Notes: generated from the sequence alone by a model not told the origin. Positions 9,476 to 18,505 are shown, counted from the stretch's first letter. The stretch is 64,000 bases of DNA from Enterococcus_D sp050529585 (GCF_050529585.1 NZ_CP172882.1:2046001-2110000), one strand, 5' to 3'. Numbers and translations are program-made.

Positions 9476-11185
9476 TTATTCTTGATTGCTCATCAATATC
9501 GTTAAGGTTGAAGCCACTTCATCTTTGCGCACTTCAATGGTTGCACCACTATGCTTGATCTTGATTTCAACAATACCCTCAGTCGCTTTTTTTCCAATGG
9601 TCAAACGGATCGGACAGCCGATCAAATCAGCGTCAGCAAATTTGACACCTGCACGTTCATTACGGTCATCCACCAAGACATCATAGCCGACTTGCTTCAT
9701 CATTGATTCGACTTCTTGGCAAAGTTCCTCTTGATAAGGATCGTCTACTGCTGTTTGAATGATATGAACATCAAAAGGTGCAATTTCTTGCGGCCAATCA
9801 ATTCCGTATTCATTGCCATGTTGTTCGACGATCGTGGCAAGTAAGCGAGATACACCGATTCCATAACACCCCATTAGCACTGAAGTTTCTTGCCCTTTTT
9901 CGTCGACGATCGTCGCTTGTTGGGCTTCACTATATTTTGTACCCAGCTTGAAAATATGCCCCACTTCGATCCCCCGTGTAAAGGTAAGGACACCTTGTCC
10001 ATCTGGTGAAGGATCCCCTTCTTGTACCAAACGGAAATCACCAAAAGCGATGGGTTGAAAATCTCGACCAATATTGGCATTACGCAAATAAGATTTAGCA
10101 TCTTTTCCAGCCACAAGCACATTGGTCATATCTTGCACATGCTGATCTGCATAGAGATGAATCGATGCAGATAAATCGATTGGACTGCGTACTTGTGCAG
10201 ATTCATCGATGCGTGACTGAGCATCTGCTGCTGACAATGGCCTGATTTGCTCACCAGCTAAAAATAGTTTTACTTTGGTTTCATTGATTGTATGGTCACC
10301 TCTAAGTAAGACCATCACCATTTGATCATCTACCAAAAATAAGTGTGACTGGATGATTTTGTTGAGATCTATATCAGCTGTTGCAGCTACCTCGTCGATT
10401 TGCCGATCATTGTCTACTTGGAATGTTTCTAGCGGCAAAAAGGTTTCATGCGATTTTTTAGGCGAATAAAGACTTGTGGCCAATTTCCAGTTGGCGACAT
10501 AGTCGCTTTCTGTCGAATAGCAAAGCAATTCTTCCCCAATGCCAGATAATGCTAGAAATTCTTTTGAATCATGACCGCCCATTACGCCGTTATCCCCTAA
10601 TACAGTCCGATAATCGATACCGCAACGACGAAAAATCGCATGATACGCCGCTTCATATTGACGGTAACTGGCATCTAAACTTTCTGTATCTGCATGGAAT
10701 GAATAACCGTCTTGCATCAGAAATTCTCTGCTGCGAATCAACCCAAATCGCGGACGTTGTTCATCACGATATTTGGTTTGAATTTGAAATAAATTTAGCG
10801 GCAATTTTTTATAAGAGGTCACTTCATTTTTGATCAATTCCGTAAAGGGCTCTTCATGGGTTGGCCCCAACACCATTACCCGCTCATTGCGATCTTTTAG
10901 ACGATAAAGGGCATGGCCATAAAGCGCTGCCCGCCCTGAAACCTCCCAGGGCTCAAAGGGCAGTAATGAGGGCATGGCCATTTCGATTGCATCGATTTTC
11001 GCAAGTTCTTCGCGAATCACCGTCTTGATTTTTTCTAATACCCGTTGCGCCAAAGGAAGATAGATGTAAATTCCAGAGGCGGCTTGTCGTATATACCCTG
11101 CCCTAACTAAGAGCTGATGACTAAGTGTTTCCGCATCACTTGGTGTTTCTCGTAATGTTGGAATCAACAGTTTAGACTGTTTCAT
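9476..11185 (-). CDS. proS: Prolyl-tRNA synthetase, bacterial type with editing domain
   Basis: A 569-residue class II synthetase that charges tRNA-Pro. Motif 1 region RQAASGIYIYLPL, motif 2 (TKYRDEQRPRFGLIRSREFLMQDGYS) and motif 3 (GCYGIGVSRLLATIVEQ) are present. The editing (INS) domain lies between motifs 2 and 3 (about 235-380), which marks the prokaryote-type form. An anticodon-binding domain closes the protein. AAGGAG lies just before the ATG at 11185 and overlaps an upstream in-frame GTG at 11200, so I take the ATG. It follows rseP in a conserved order. Confidence 0.96.
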   Translation of the reverse strand: MKQSKLLIPTLRETPSDAETLSHQLLVRAGYIRQAASGIYIYLPLAQRVLEKIKTVIREELAKIDAIEMAMPSLLPFEPWEVSGRAALYGHALYRLKDRNERVMVLGPTHEEPFTELIKNEVTSYKKLPLNLFQIQTKYRDEQRPRFGLIRSREFLMQDGYSFHADTESLDASYRQYEAAYHAIFRRCGIDYRTVLGDNGVMGGHDSKEFLALSGIGEELLCYSTESDYVANWKLATSLYSPKKSHETFLPLETFQVDNDRQIDEVAATADIDLNKIIQSHLFLVDDQMVMVLLRGDHTINETKVKLFLAGEQIRPLSAADAQSRIDESAQVRSPIDLSASIHLYADQHVQDMTNVLVAGKDAKSYLRNANIGRDFQPIAFGDFRLVQEGDPSPDGQGVLTFTRGIEVGHIFKLGTKYSEAQQATIVDEKGQETSVLMGCYGIGVSRLLATIVEQHGNEYGIDWPQEIAPFDVHIIQTAVDDPYQEELCQEVESMMKQVGYDVLVDDRNERAGVKFADADLIGCPIRLTIGKKATEGIVEIKIKHSGATIEVRKDEVASTLTILMSNQE

Positions 11186-11256
11186 TTTTTTCTCCTTCAC
11201 TGCAAAAATTCGTTAATCTATCGAATCGATGATGCTCTTTGATCCTTATATGCCAT

Positions 11257-12525
11257 TTAAAAGAAGAAACGCTGAATATCATTCCAAGTCACTAAGACCA
11301 TCAACAGCATCAGAAAACCAAACCCGATCAAGGTAATGATACCCTCTTTTTCTTGACTGATCGGCTTGCCTCGTACGCCTTCTAAGATATTTAAAACCAG
11401 CTTGCCGCCATCTAAACCTGGAATCGGTAATAAGTTGAATATCCCTAAGTTGATCGAAATCATCGCCATCATACCAATAACTGTCATCAGACCTTGAGAA
11501 GCAGCTTGAGAGGACAATTGAAAAATCGCTACCGGACCACCCAGTTTATCTAAATCAGGCTGCGTAATCAAATTGCCTACTGCTTTAAAAATCACAAGTG
11601 CATTGTCCATCGTCATTTGCAGACCACCTAACAGAATTGCACCAATACCCGTTTTCAATGAAGGTGTAACACCCAAGACCCCAATGGTTTGACTTCCTGA
11701 GGTATTGCTTGATGGCGTAGCTGTCAAATCAAGGGTTTGATCTGCCCGCTGTACGTCTAATGTAATTTGCGTATCAGGATACTTCTGGATCTCCGTCGTC
11801 AATTCAGACCAGTTCGTCACTTTTGTCCCATTGATGGCCAAAATTTCATCCCCGTCTTGTAATCCGGCTTCAGCTGCCGCAGAACCTGATTCGATTCCTG
11901 AAACAACGGTTGCCTCTTGATTGACGACACCGCCTTGTGCAAAAACCAGTCCCGTGAATAACACCAATGCCAAAATAAAGTTATTCATTGGACCGGCAAA
12001 GTTGGTCAACATCCGTTGCCAAAGTTTTGCTGATTGGAATTGAACGTCCAACGGTGCGATGCGCACTTCGACGCCATCTTCATGAATGATTGACGCATCA
12101 TGGTCCACACTGTACGTCGCTACTTCTTGTTCATTGCCATTGACATAGCCTGAAATCGTTAGTTTGTCTTCTAAATCAAAGGCAGTGACTTCCATTGGAA
12201 TCGCTTCTTGCAATTGAATCTTTTTGCTTGTATTGATTTTCAATACCTTTCCTGTCGCATCTTGCACCAGAGATACTGGCATACCTGGTGTGATCTCTGT
12301 TTCGTCTTCACCCCAGCCCGCCATTTGGACATAACCGCCCAAAGGCAGCATGCGTATCGTATAGGTCGTTCCGTCTTTGGCTTGGTGCGCAAATAATTTT
12401 GGTCCCATGCCGATCGCAAATTCCCTTACGAGGATACCTGCTCGCTTAGCAAAGAAATAGTGTCCGAACTCGTGGATCACAACCACCACAGAAAAGATGA
12501 TAATAAACACCAAAATCGTTTTCAT
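11257..12525 (-). CDS. rseP: RIP metalloprotease RseP (site-2 protease)
   Basis: A 422-residue intramembrane zinc protease that cuts transmembrane anti-sigma factors and, in relatives of enterococci, lipoprotein signal or pheromone peptides. The HEFGHYFFAKRAG zinc motif sits in the first helix (about residue 18). A PDZ domain covers about 195-285 (GSAAAEAGLQDGDEILAINGTKV). The third zinc ligand lies in PIPGLDGGKL (about 365). There are four membrane segments. It is called Eep in E. faecalis; I use the general name because the substrate is not visible. It follows cdsA. Confidence 0.94.
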   Translation of the reverse strand: MKTILVFIIIFSVVVVIHEFGHYFFAKRAGILVREFAIGMGPKLFAHQAKDGTTYTIRMLPLGGYVQMAGWGEDETEITPGMPVSLVQDATGKVLKINTSKKIQLQEAIPMEVTAFDLEDKLTISGYVNGNEQEVATYSVDHDASIIHEDGVEVRIAPLDVQFQSAKLWQRMLTNFAGPMNNFILALVLFTGLVFAQGGVVNQEATVVSGIESGSAAAEAGLQDGDEILAINGTKVTNWSELTTEIQKYPDTQITLDVQRADQTLDLTATPSSNTSGSQTIGVLGVTPSLKTGIGAILLGGLQMTMDNALVIFKAVGNLITQPDLDKLGGPVAIFQLSSQAASQGLMTVIGMMAMISINLGIFNLLPIPGLDGGKLVLNILEGVRGKPISQEKEGIITLIGFGFLMLLMVLVTWNDIQRFFF

Positions 12526-12631
12526 ATTGGTTCCTCTCTTTCGCAGGTTCCCTATCTATCAGGGCAACCTTTCCTTATTTTATCATACCGCTGCACATTG
12601 AGAAACTCACATTCTGCTTGTAACAAGAATG

Positions 12632-12666
12632 TAAAAAAAGAAGTCACAGCTATGCTGGACTTCTTG
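12632..12666 (-). terminator. Hairpin between cdsA and rseP
   Basis: AAGAAGTC and GACTTCTT pair around an 11-nt loop and a T-run follows on the minus strand. It may be a partial terminator inside the uppS-cdsA-rseP-proS cluster. Confidence 0.75.
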
Positions 12667-12678
12667 ATTGCGCTTGAT

Positions 12679-13485
12679 TTAGAAAACACCGAACAAATAC
12701 ATGATTGGAAAGACGAAGAGCATACTATCGAAACGATCCAAAATCCCTCCATGACCTGGCAAAATATTGCCTGAGTCCTTTACACCATAATGCCGTTTGA
12801 TCGCTGATTCCACTAAATCTCCAAATTGACCTGCAATCGAAAAGATGATCGTTAATAAGATCATCAAAAGTGTCCCATGACCAAAGTAATCTTTTCCAGG
12901 AAAAGCCAGCAAATAAACAGCAGCCACCACAACTGCCGATGCAATCCCGCCTAGCGCACCTTCGATGGTCTTGTTTGGCGAAATATCCGGCCAAAGTTTA
13001 TGCTGTCCAAAGCGTCTACCCGCCATATAAGCACCGATATCAGTGGCCCAAACCACGAATAAACCAAAAACCAATACTACTAATCCGTCTGTTGCTGAAC
13101 GTGCTGTTAAGAAACGTTCAAAACCGACACCCGTATATAAACTTGCTAATACGGGAAAACCTGCTTCATCAAAGGTATACGTATTTTTGGAAATGACTGC
13201 AATCCCTAATAACAGCAAAACGACAAAATAATATAATGCACTTTTATCTGTTCCATCAGGCAAAAAAGCGAACCAGCGATCTTGCGGCAATACTAAAATA
13301 ACCGCACCAATCATCGCCAATATCCCTTCAAAGCTTAAAACAGCCAAACCTTTCATACGAAATAATTCAAATACACCAATACCAGCTAACAATGCAGCTA
13401 GTAGTTCAATCGCAATTCCGCCAATATAAATGATTGGCAAGAAAAAAGCCAAAGCGATAACTGCAGTAATCACTCGTTGTCTCAC
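12679..13485 (-). CDS. cdsA: Phosphatidate cytidylyltransferase
   Basis: A 268-residue polytopic membrane enzyme that makes CDP-diacylglycerol from phosphatidate and CTP, the entry point to anionic phospholipids. The CDS signature near the C-terminus is clear (SAIKRHYGVKDSG then PGHGGILDRFDS), and there are about seven hydrophobic segments. The start is GTG at 13485, which overlaps the uppS stop as GTGA. This implies translational coupling. Confidence 0.95.
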   Translation of the reverse strand: MRQRVITAVIALAFFLPIIYIGGIAIELLAALLAGIGVFELFRMKGLAVLSFEGILAMIGAVILVLPQDRWFAFLPDGTDKSALYYFVVLLLLGIAVISKNTYTFDEAGFPVLASLYTGVGFERFLTARSATDGLVVLVFGLFVVWATDIGAYMAGRRFGQHKLWPDISPNKTIEGALGGIASAVVVAAVYLLAFPGKDYFGHGTLLMILLTIIFSIAGQFGDLVESAIKRHYGVKDSGNILPGHGGILDRFDSMLFVFPIMYLFGVF

Positions 13486-14279
13486 TCTTCTTCCTCCTTC
13501 TGTGCTAAGCCGCCAAAACGCCGATTGCGTTGTTGAAAGCTTCCGATCGCATCTTCTAACAAAGCAGGATCAAAATCTGGCCACAATGCTTTGGTGAAAA
13601 ACAATTCGCTGTAGGCAATTTGCCACAACAAAAAATTACTGATCCGTTCTTCGCCACTCGTACGGATCACCAATTCAGGATTCCGCAATTTAGCGGGCAA
13701 AAAACCCGTCATCAAGCGCTGATCGATCATTTCTTCCGTAATTTCGGATGGTTCGTTTTCTAATGCCATTTCCTGATATAATGACTGGATTGCTTGCAGC
13801 ATCTCAGCTCGACTACCGTAATTTAAGGCAAAATTCAATACCATTCCAGTATTGTCTTTGGTTTGTTCGATTGCTCGACGAACAGCTTCTTGCGTATGGG
13901 CAGGCAGTGATTCAGTAAAACCCATGACATGGACTTTAACATTTTCTTTGATCAATTCAGGGACAAACGTATCAAAAAAATCAACGGGCAATTGCATGAG
14001 ATAATCCACTTCATCATTCGGCCGCTTCCAGTTTTCAGTTGAAAATGCATACAAAGTCAATACTTTGACACCTAATCTTGAAGCGTGGGTGGTGATTTTT
14101 TTGACTGTTTCCATTCCTTCTTTGTGTCCAGCTACACGGGGCAGACGCCGATTTTGGGCCCATCGACCATTGCCATCCATAATGATCGCGATATGCATAG
14201 GTATCGGCAGTGTCGCATCAAAGGGATGGACTGCTGCTTCTTTGATATATTTGTCTTTTTGTGGAAAAAAACGCAACAT
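13482..14279 (-). CDS. uppS: Undecaprenyl diphosphate synthase (cis-prenyltransferase)
   Basis: A 265-residue cis-prenyltransferase that builds the C55 lipid carrier for peptidoglycan and teichoic acid synthesis. Signature motifs are MDGNGRWAQNRRLPRVAGH (catalytic Asp, about residue 34), TLYAFSTENW, and RTSGEERISNFLLWQ plus YSELFF at the C-terminal side. GGAG lies before the ATG at 14279, and a TGTTATAAT extended -10 lies 42 bp upstream. It heads the uppS-cdsA-rseP-proS cluster. Confidence 0.96.
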   Translation of the reverse strand: MLRFFPQKDKYIKEAAVHPFDATLPIPMHIAIIMDGNGRWAQNRRLPRVAGHKEGMETVKKITTHASRLGVKVLTLYAFSTENWKRPNDEVDYLMQLPVDFFDTFVPELIKENVKVHVMGFTESLPAHTQEAVRRAIEQTKDNTGMVLNFALNYGSRAEMLQAIQSLYQEMALENEPSEITEEMIDQRLMTGFLPAKLRNPELVIRTSGEERISNFLLWQIAYSELFFTKALWPDFDPALLEDAIGSFQQRNRRFGGLAQKEEEE

Positions 14280-14320
14280 CCTATTCGCTCCTCTTCCATT
14301 TCTTGAAATTTATCTTTATC

Positions 14321-14329
14321 ATTATAACA
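14321..14329 (-). promoter_or_regulatory. Extended -10 promoter of uppS
   Basis: The minus strand reads TGTTATAAT about 40 bp before the uppS start, just after the frr terminator. No convincing -35 is visible. Confidence 0.5.
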
Positions 14330-14412
14330 ATAATCACATTTCTTGCCTATGAAAACCGAAAAAAAGAATTTCATATTAAGAAAAAACAAAAAAACAAGCG
14401 CTATTTTTAGCC

Positions 14413-14443
14413 AAAAAAAGAGGCTGCGCCTGCAGCCCCTTTA
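14413..14443 (-). terminator. Terminator of pyrH-frr
   Basis: The minus strand carries AAAGGGGCTGC-AGGC-GCAGCCTCTTT followed by T residues. Confidence 0.88.
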
Positions 14444-14450
14444 TTCAACC

Positions 14451-15008
14451 TTACACTTCTAGTAGTTCTTGTTCTTTTTCAGCAGCAATGCCATCGATCT
14501 CTTTGATGCTGTTATCTGTCAATGTTTGCACTTCTTTTTCAGATTCACGCAAATCATCTACCGTGATATCGCCAGCTTTTTCTTGCTTCTTGTATGCTTC
14601 CATCGCATCACGCCGAATATTGCGGACTGCAATTTTGGCATTTTCAGCTTCTTTTTTGACATCTTTGGCCAATTCTTTCCGGCGTTCTTCAGTTAATTGT
14701 GGAATCACTAAACGAATCACATTTCCGTCATTGGCGGGTGTAATACCAATATCACTTTGCATGATCGATTTTTCGATTTCTTGGATCATTGTTTTGTCAA
14801 ATGGTGTGATCATCAAAATTCTTGCTTCAGGAATTGTGATTGATGCCATTTGGTTCAATGGTGTTGGGACACCATAATAAGTGACCATCACACGGTCCAA
14901 AATGCTCGCATTTGCACGTCCAGCGCGAATTTGTCCCAATTCCCGTTGCAAGTTTTCTGCTGCCTTTTTCATTTTATCAGTTGCTTCTGTTAAAATCTTG
15001 TCTGCCAT
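14451..15008 (-). CDS. frr: Ribosome recycling factor
   Basis: A 185-residue RRF, the normal length. With EF-G it splits the post-termination ribosome. Typical stretches are LGQIRAGRANASILDRVMVTYYGVPTPLNQMASI near the start and RRDAMEAYKKQEK in the second half. GGGGG lies before the ATG at 15008, one base after the pyrH stop, so pyrH-frr is a two-gene operon closed by a strong terminator. Confidence 0.97.
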   Translation of the reverse strand: MADKILTEATDKMKKAAENLQRELGQIRAGRANASILDRVMVTYYGVPTPLNQMASITIPEARILMITPFDKTMIQEIEKSIMQSDIGITPANDGNVIRLVIPQLTEERRKELAKDVKKEAENAKIAVRNIRRDAMEAYKKQEKAGDITVDDLRESEKEVQTLTDNSIKEIDGIAAEKEQELLEV

Positions 15009-15009
15009 T

Positions 15010-15732
15010 TTATTTCCCCCTTACTGTTGTGCCAATATTTTCGCCTAAAATAGCACGACGAATATTGCCTGTTTCGTTTAAATTAAAGACAACTAGTGGA
15101 ATATCGTTGTCCATGCTTAAAGAACTTGCAGTTGAATCCATGACTTGCAATCCTTTAGAGATTACATCTAAATGGGTCAATTCCTCAAACTTCACAGCAT
15201 TTTGATCCACTTTAGGATCCGCTGAGTAAACACCATCAACATTGTTTTTAGCCATTAAAATAACATCAGCATTGATTTCAGCAGCACGCAATGCAGCTGT
15301 CGTATCCGTAGAAAAATAAGGATTTCCGGTACCTCCGGCAAAAATCACGATCCGTCCTTTTTCCAAATGACGCTCTGCTCTGCGACGGATATAAGGTTCT
15401 GCGATTTGACGCATTTCAATCGATGTTTGCACACGCGTAGGTACACCTGCATTTTCCAACGTATCTTGCAAAGCCAATGCATTCATGACTGTTGCCAACA
15501 TCCCCATATAATCCGCTTGTGCTCGTTCCATACCCATTTGGGCGCCAATTTGTCCGCGCCAGATGTTGCCGCCGCCGACAACGATCGCCATTTCAACACC
15601 TAATTCATGTACATCTTTGATTTCTTTGACGATTTCTTGAATCGTTGGCGGTTTGATACCGAAACCTTCGTCACCTGCAAGTGCTTCGCCGCTTAATTTT
15701 AACACAACACGTTGATATTTAGGTTTGACCAT
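15010..15732 (-). CDS. pyrH: UMP kinase
   Basis: A 240-residue amino-acid-kinase-fold UMP kinase, which phosphorylates UMP to UDP for RNA and peptidoglycan precursors. Motifs: VVLKLSGEALAG (start), IVVGGGNIWRG, GGTGNPYFSTDT and ADVILMAKNNVDGVYSADP. I start it at the ATG at 15732 because GGAGG lies 7 nt upstream; the earlier in-frame ATG at 15750 includes that ribosome site. It has its own extended -10 promoter upstream. Confidence 0.96.
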   Translation of the reverse strand: MVKPKYQRVVLKLSGEALAGDEGFGIKPPTIQEIVKEIKDVHELGVEMAIVVGGGNIWRGQIGAQMGMERAQADYMGMLATVMNALALQDTLENAGVPTRVQTSIEMRQIAEPYIRRRAERHLEKGRIVIFAGGTGNPYFSTDTTAALRAAEINADVILMAKNNVDGVYSADPKVDQNAVKFEELTHLDVISKGLQVMDSTASSLSMDNDIPLVVFNLNETGNIRRAILGENIGTTVRGK

Positions 15733-15761
15733 TATGATTCCTCCACACATTCTCCAATACT

Positions 15762-15770
15762 ATTGTAGCA
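15762..15770 (-). promoter_or_regulatory. Extended -10 promoter of pyrH-frr
   Basis: TGCTACAAT on the minus strand, 30 bp before the pyrH start. TTCAAC lies 18 bp further upstream as a weak -35. Confidence 0.5.
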
Positions 15771-15824
15771 TATTGGTGTTCTTTCGTTGAAATTATCTTC
15801 ATTCTTTTGCAAAACTGTTTTTGC

Positions 15825-15858
15825 TTAAAAAAAGGGAGCGCACTTCCATGCGTTCCCA
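15825..15858 (-). terminator. Terminator of rpsB-tsf
   Basis: The minus strand carries GGGAACGCA-TGGAAG-TGCGCTCCC followed by TTTTTTT. Confidence 0.88.
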
Positions 15859-15876
15859 TCTGTTCAAGGAACAGAA

Positions 15877-16758
15877 TTATTTTTTCACTTGGCTCATTAC
15901 TTCTTCAACAAAGTTATCTTCACGTTTTTCGATACCTTCGCCGACTTCAAAACGAACAAATGATTTCACAGTTGCACCTTTAGAAGCAACATATTTTTCA
16001 ACAGTCATATCTGGGTCTTTAACAAAAGGTTGGTCAACTAAAGCAATTTCAGCTTTAAATTTCTTCAAGCGGCCTTCAACCATTTTTTCAACAATGTTGG
16101 CTGGTTTGCCTTCGTTCAACGCTTGTTCTGTTAAGACTTGTTTTTCATGGTCTAATTCTTCTTGAGAGATTTGTTCTTCGTTTACATAGCGTGGATTGAT
16201 TGCAGCAACGTGCATCGCAACGTCTTTGGCTACTGTTTCATCCGTTGTGCCTTCAAGAACAGTTAAAACAGCGATACGTCCGCCCATGTGCAAGTAGCCG
16301 CCAAATGCTGCGTTATCATCTTTTTCAACAACTTCAAAACGACGGAAGCTGATTTTTTCACCAATGACTTGTGTTGCTTCGATTAGAACTGCTTCCATTT
16401 TGCCTTTAGACGTTTCTAATTGCATTGCAGCATCCATATCAGCTGGCTTGTTGGCCGCGATCACTTCAGCGATTTCTTTAACTAGATCTTGGAACATTTC
16501 ATTTTTAGAAACAAAGTCAGTTTCAGAGTTTACTTCAACGATAGCCGCTGTGTTGCCATTGATTGCTACTGAAGCCAATCCTTCTGCTGCGATTCGGTCA
16601 TTTTTCTTCGCTGCTTTAGCCATGCCTTTTTCACGTAACAAGTCGACTGCTTTTTCGATGTCGCCTTCTACTTCAACCAATGCACGTTTTGCGTCCATCA
16701 TACCTACACCAGTCATATCGCGTAATTCTTTTACTAATTTAGCTGTTACTTCTGCCAT
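15877..16758 (-). CDS. tsf: Elongation factor Ts
   Basis: A 293-residue nucleotide-exchange factor for EF-Tu. The N-terminal UBA-like domain carries TGVGMMDAKRALVE. The core follows (VEVNSETDFVSKN, about residues 75-85, the EF-Tu contact region), as does the C-terminal module with HVAAINPRYV. AGGAGG lies before the ATG at 16758. It sits downstream of rpsB with a hairpin between them, as in most bacteria. Confidence 0.97.
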   Translation of the reverse strand: MAEVTAKLVKELRDMTGVGMMDAKRALVEVEGDIEKAVDLLREKGMAKAAKKNDRIAAEGLASVAINGNTAAIVEVNSETDFVSKNEMFQDLVKEIAEVIAANKPADMDAAMQLETSKGKMEAVLIEATQVIGEKISFRRFEVVEKDDNAAFGGYLHMGGRIAVLTVLEGTTDETVAKDVAMHVAAINPRYVNEEQISQEELDHEKQVLTEQALNEGKPANIVEKMVEGRLKKFKAEIALVDQPFVKDPDMTVEKYVASKGATVKSFVRFEVGEGIEKREDNFVEEVMSQVKK

Positions 16759-16803
16759 TATTTGTTTCCTCCTAAATGTTTTTGAACAAGTATTCTTGTC
16801 TTT

Positions 16804-16860
16804 AAAAAAAGCTGTTTCAAAGGAGAGTGAGGCTTGGCGCCTAGCCTTTGAAACAGCTCC
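16804..16860 (-). terminator. Hairpin between rpsB and tsf (partial terminator)
   Basis: GCTGTTTCAAAGG pairs exactly with CCTTTGAAACAGC across a 20-nt loop, and TTTTTTT follows. It probably lowers tsf expression relative to rpsB. Confidence 0.8.
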
Positions 16861-16868
16861 ATCATTTA

Positions 16869-17657
16869 TTATTCAGCTGATGCGTTGTCGCCTTCGACAA
16901 CATCAACGATTTCTTCGATTGAAGTTGCGTTTTCAGTTGACTCAGCAGCGAAGTCTTCTTCTACTACTTGGTCTTCCCCTTGATTGCCTTCGATGAAAGC
17001 ATCTGCCATTTTAGCAGTGATCAATTTAACGGCGCGGATTGCGTCATCGTTTGATGGGATCACAACATCGATTTCATCTGGATCGCAGTTTGTATCAACC
17101 ATGGCTACGATTGGGATATTTAATTTACGCGCTTCTTGGATCGCAATGCGCTCTTTGCGTGGGTCAACAACGTACATTACATCTGGAATTCTAGGCATAT
17201 CAGCGATACCACCCAAGAATTTTTCAAGACGTTCACGTTCTTTGTTCAAACCAACGACTTCTTTTTTAGGAAGTAATTCGAATGTACCGTCTTCTTCCAT
17301 TTTATTGATTTGTTTCAAGCGAGAAACACGCTTTTGGATTGTTTCCCAGTTTGTCAATGTTCCACCTAACCAACGATGGTTGACATAGTATTGACCTGAA
17401 CGGATTGCTTCTTCTTTGATTGCTTCTTGCGCTTGTTTTTTTGTTCCTACGAACAAAGCAACGCCGCCTTCTTCAGCAACATTTTTCATGTAGTCATAAG
17501 CCACATCTACTAATTTAACTGTTTTTTGCAAGTCAATGATGTAGATGCCGTTTCTTTCTGTGAAGATATATTTCTTCATTTTTGGGTTCCAGCGACGTGT
17601 TTGGTGACCAAAGTGTACGCCGGCTTCTAGTAATTGTTTCATTGAGATTACTGCCAT
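16869..17657 (-). CDS. rpsB: 30S ribosomal protein S2
   Basis: A 262-residue S2 protein. Landmarks: MKQLLEAGVHFGHQTRRWNPKM at the start, IDLQKT, FVGTKKQAQEAI, HRWLGGTLTNW and PDVMYVVDPRKERIAIQEA. The open frame runs on upstream to 17936, but homology begins at the ATG at 17657, which has GGAGG 9 nt before it. The C-terminal tail (about 30 residues) is acidic, as seen in other Lactobacillales. A strong promoter and a 130-nt leader lie upstream. Confidence 0.97.
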   Translation of the reverse strand: MAVISMKQLLEAGVHFGHQTRRWNPKMKKYIFTERNGIYIIDLQKTVKLVDVAYDYMKNVAEEGGVALFVGTKKQAQEAIKEEAIRSGQYYVNHRWLGGTLTNWETIQKRVSRLKQINKMEEDGTFELLPKKEVVGLNKERERLEKFLGGIADMPRIPDVMYVVDPRKERIAIQEARKLNIPIVAMVDTNCDPDEIDVVIPSNDDAIRAVKLITAKMADAFIEGNQGEDQVVEEDFAAESTENATSIEEIVDVVEGDNASAE

Positions 17658-17787
17658 GTTGTGTTTCCTCCAATTGGTTTTTTTGTTTTCCTCTCTTGTT
17701 CTTTTGCTCTTTGAAGAACTGACGATCGTCAGCACCACTTCGCAGATGGAGCAAGATGTGGGATAATAGCATCGAAAAACTGACGCC
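17658..17787 (-). promoter_or_regulatory. rpsB 5' leader with a 14-bp perfect palindrome
   Basis: From the likely start of transcription (near 17787) to the rpsB start there is about 130 nt of untranslated RNA. It contains CTGACGATCGTCAG (17719-17732), a perfect palindrome. No known riboswitch motif is recognised. It could be an S2 autoregulation site; that is inference. Confidence 0.45.
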
Positions 17788-17793
17788 TTAAAC

Positions 17794-17822
17794 AGTATAC
17801 AGTAGCTATTTGATAAATGCAA
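17794..17822 (-). promoter_or_regulatory. Promoter of rpsB-tsf
   Basis: TTGCAT (17817-17822) and TATACT (17794-17799) on the minus strand, spaced by 17 bp. Confidence 0.78.
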
Positions 17823-17914
17823 CTGATTCAACAAAAAAATACCAGTAATCATTGCTGCAAAACATTCCATATCTGATCTTTTTAGTAGAATTTCTGGGCA
17901 TTTCCTTGATTTTC

Positions 17915-17923
17915 TGCTATGAT
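17915..17923 (+). promoter_or_regulatory. Extended -10 promoter of argR
   Basis: TGCTATGAT about 40 bp before the argR start. It is divergent from the rpsB promoter about 90 bp away. Confidence 0.5.
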
Positions 17924-17961
17924 AGGGCTGATTCATTCAATCATCTAAAGGAGTTTGACCT

Positions 17962-18432
17962 ATGCGTAAAGCTGATCGCCATTTATTGATTCGACAAATC
18001 ATCACTGAACATACTGTGCGTACCCAAGACGAATTACTGCAGCAGTTAGAAAAGCACGGTGTGACAGCAACACAAGCCACTATTTCTCGGGATATCCGTG
18101 ATATGAAAATCGTCAAAATACCAGATGAAACTGGTCAAACCAAATTTGTTATTTTCCAAGGTTTGCATTCATCTGATAATGAAAAAGTTGAAGAGCAGCG
18201 TTTGGCACAAATGATCGAAGAAGTCGTGACCAAAATCGACCGCGTCCAATTTATGACATTGATCCACACGATTCCTGACAATGCCCCTTTGCTGGCAGCA
18301 GCCATCGATGATGTGACGATGCCCGAAAAAGTCTGTTCATTGGCAGGCTTTGATACAGTCGCAGTGATTTCACGGACGGAAGAAGATGCCGAAAAGTTTT
18401 TTGACTTCATTCAAGCACATGCTGTGTTGTAA
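17962..18432 (+). CDS. argR: ArgR/AhrC-family arginine repressor
   Basis: A 156-residue ArgR-family regulator of arginine metabolism. The N-terminal winged helix has TQATISRDIRDMKIVKI (about 38-54). The C-terminal oligomerisation and arginine-binding domain covers about 85-156. The arginine-binding motif, GT(I/V)AGDDT in E. coli ArgR and Bacillus AhrC, reads CSLAGFDTVAVIS, so the first of the two Asp residues is Phe. Members with altered motifs act in Lactobacillales alongside a second ArgR-type protein. AAAGGAG lies 8 nt before the ATG. It is convergent with argS. Confidence 0.9.
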   Translation: MRKADRHLLIRQIITEHTVRTQDELLQQLEKHGVTATQATISRDIRDMKIVKIPDETGQTKFVIFQGLHSSDNEKVEEQRLAQMIEEVVTKIDRVQFMTLIHTIPDNAPLLAAAIDDVTMPEKVCSLAGFDTVAVISRTEEDAEKFFDFIQAHAVL

Positions 18433-18457
18433 AATATATTTATCACTTCATTATGAC

Positions 18458-18505
18458 AAAAAACCACGTCTCCCTAAAAATACATTTTGGGAGACGTGGT
18501 TTTTA
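18458..18505. terminator. Bidirectional terminator between argR and argS
   Basis: ACCACGTCTCCC and GGGAGACGTGGT form a perfect 12-bp stem, with A- and T-runs on the two sides. Confidence 0.9.

Noticed and set aside
16364..16996. 210-residue plus-strand frame over tsf and the rpsB end
   Set aside because: It runs antisense to two certain genes and crosses a terminator hairpin.
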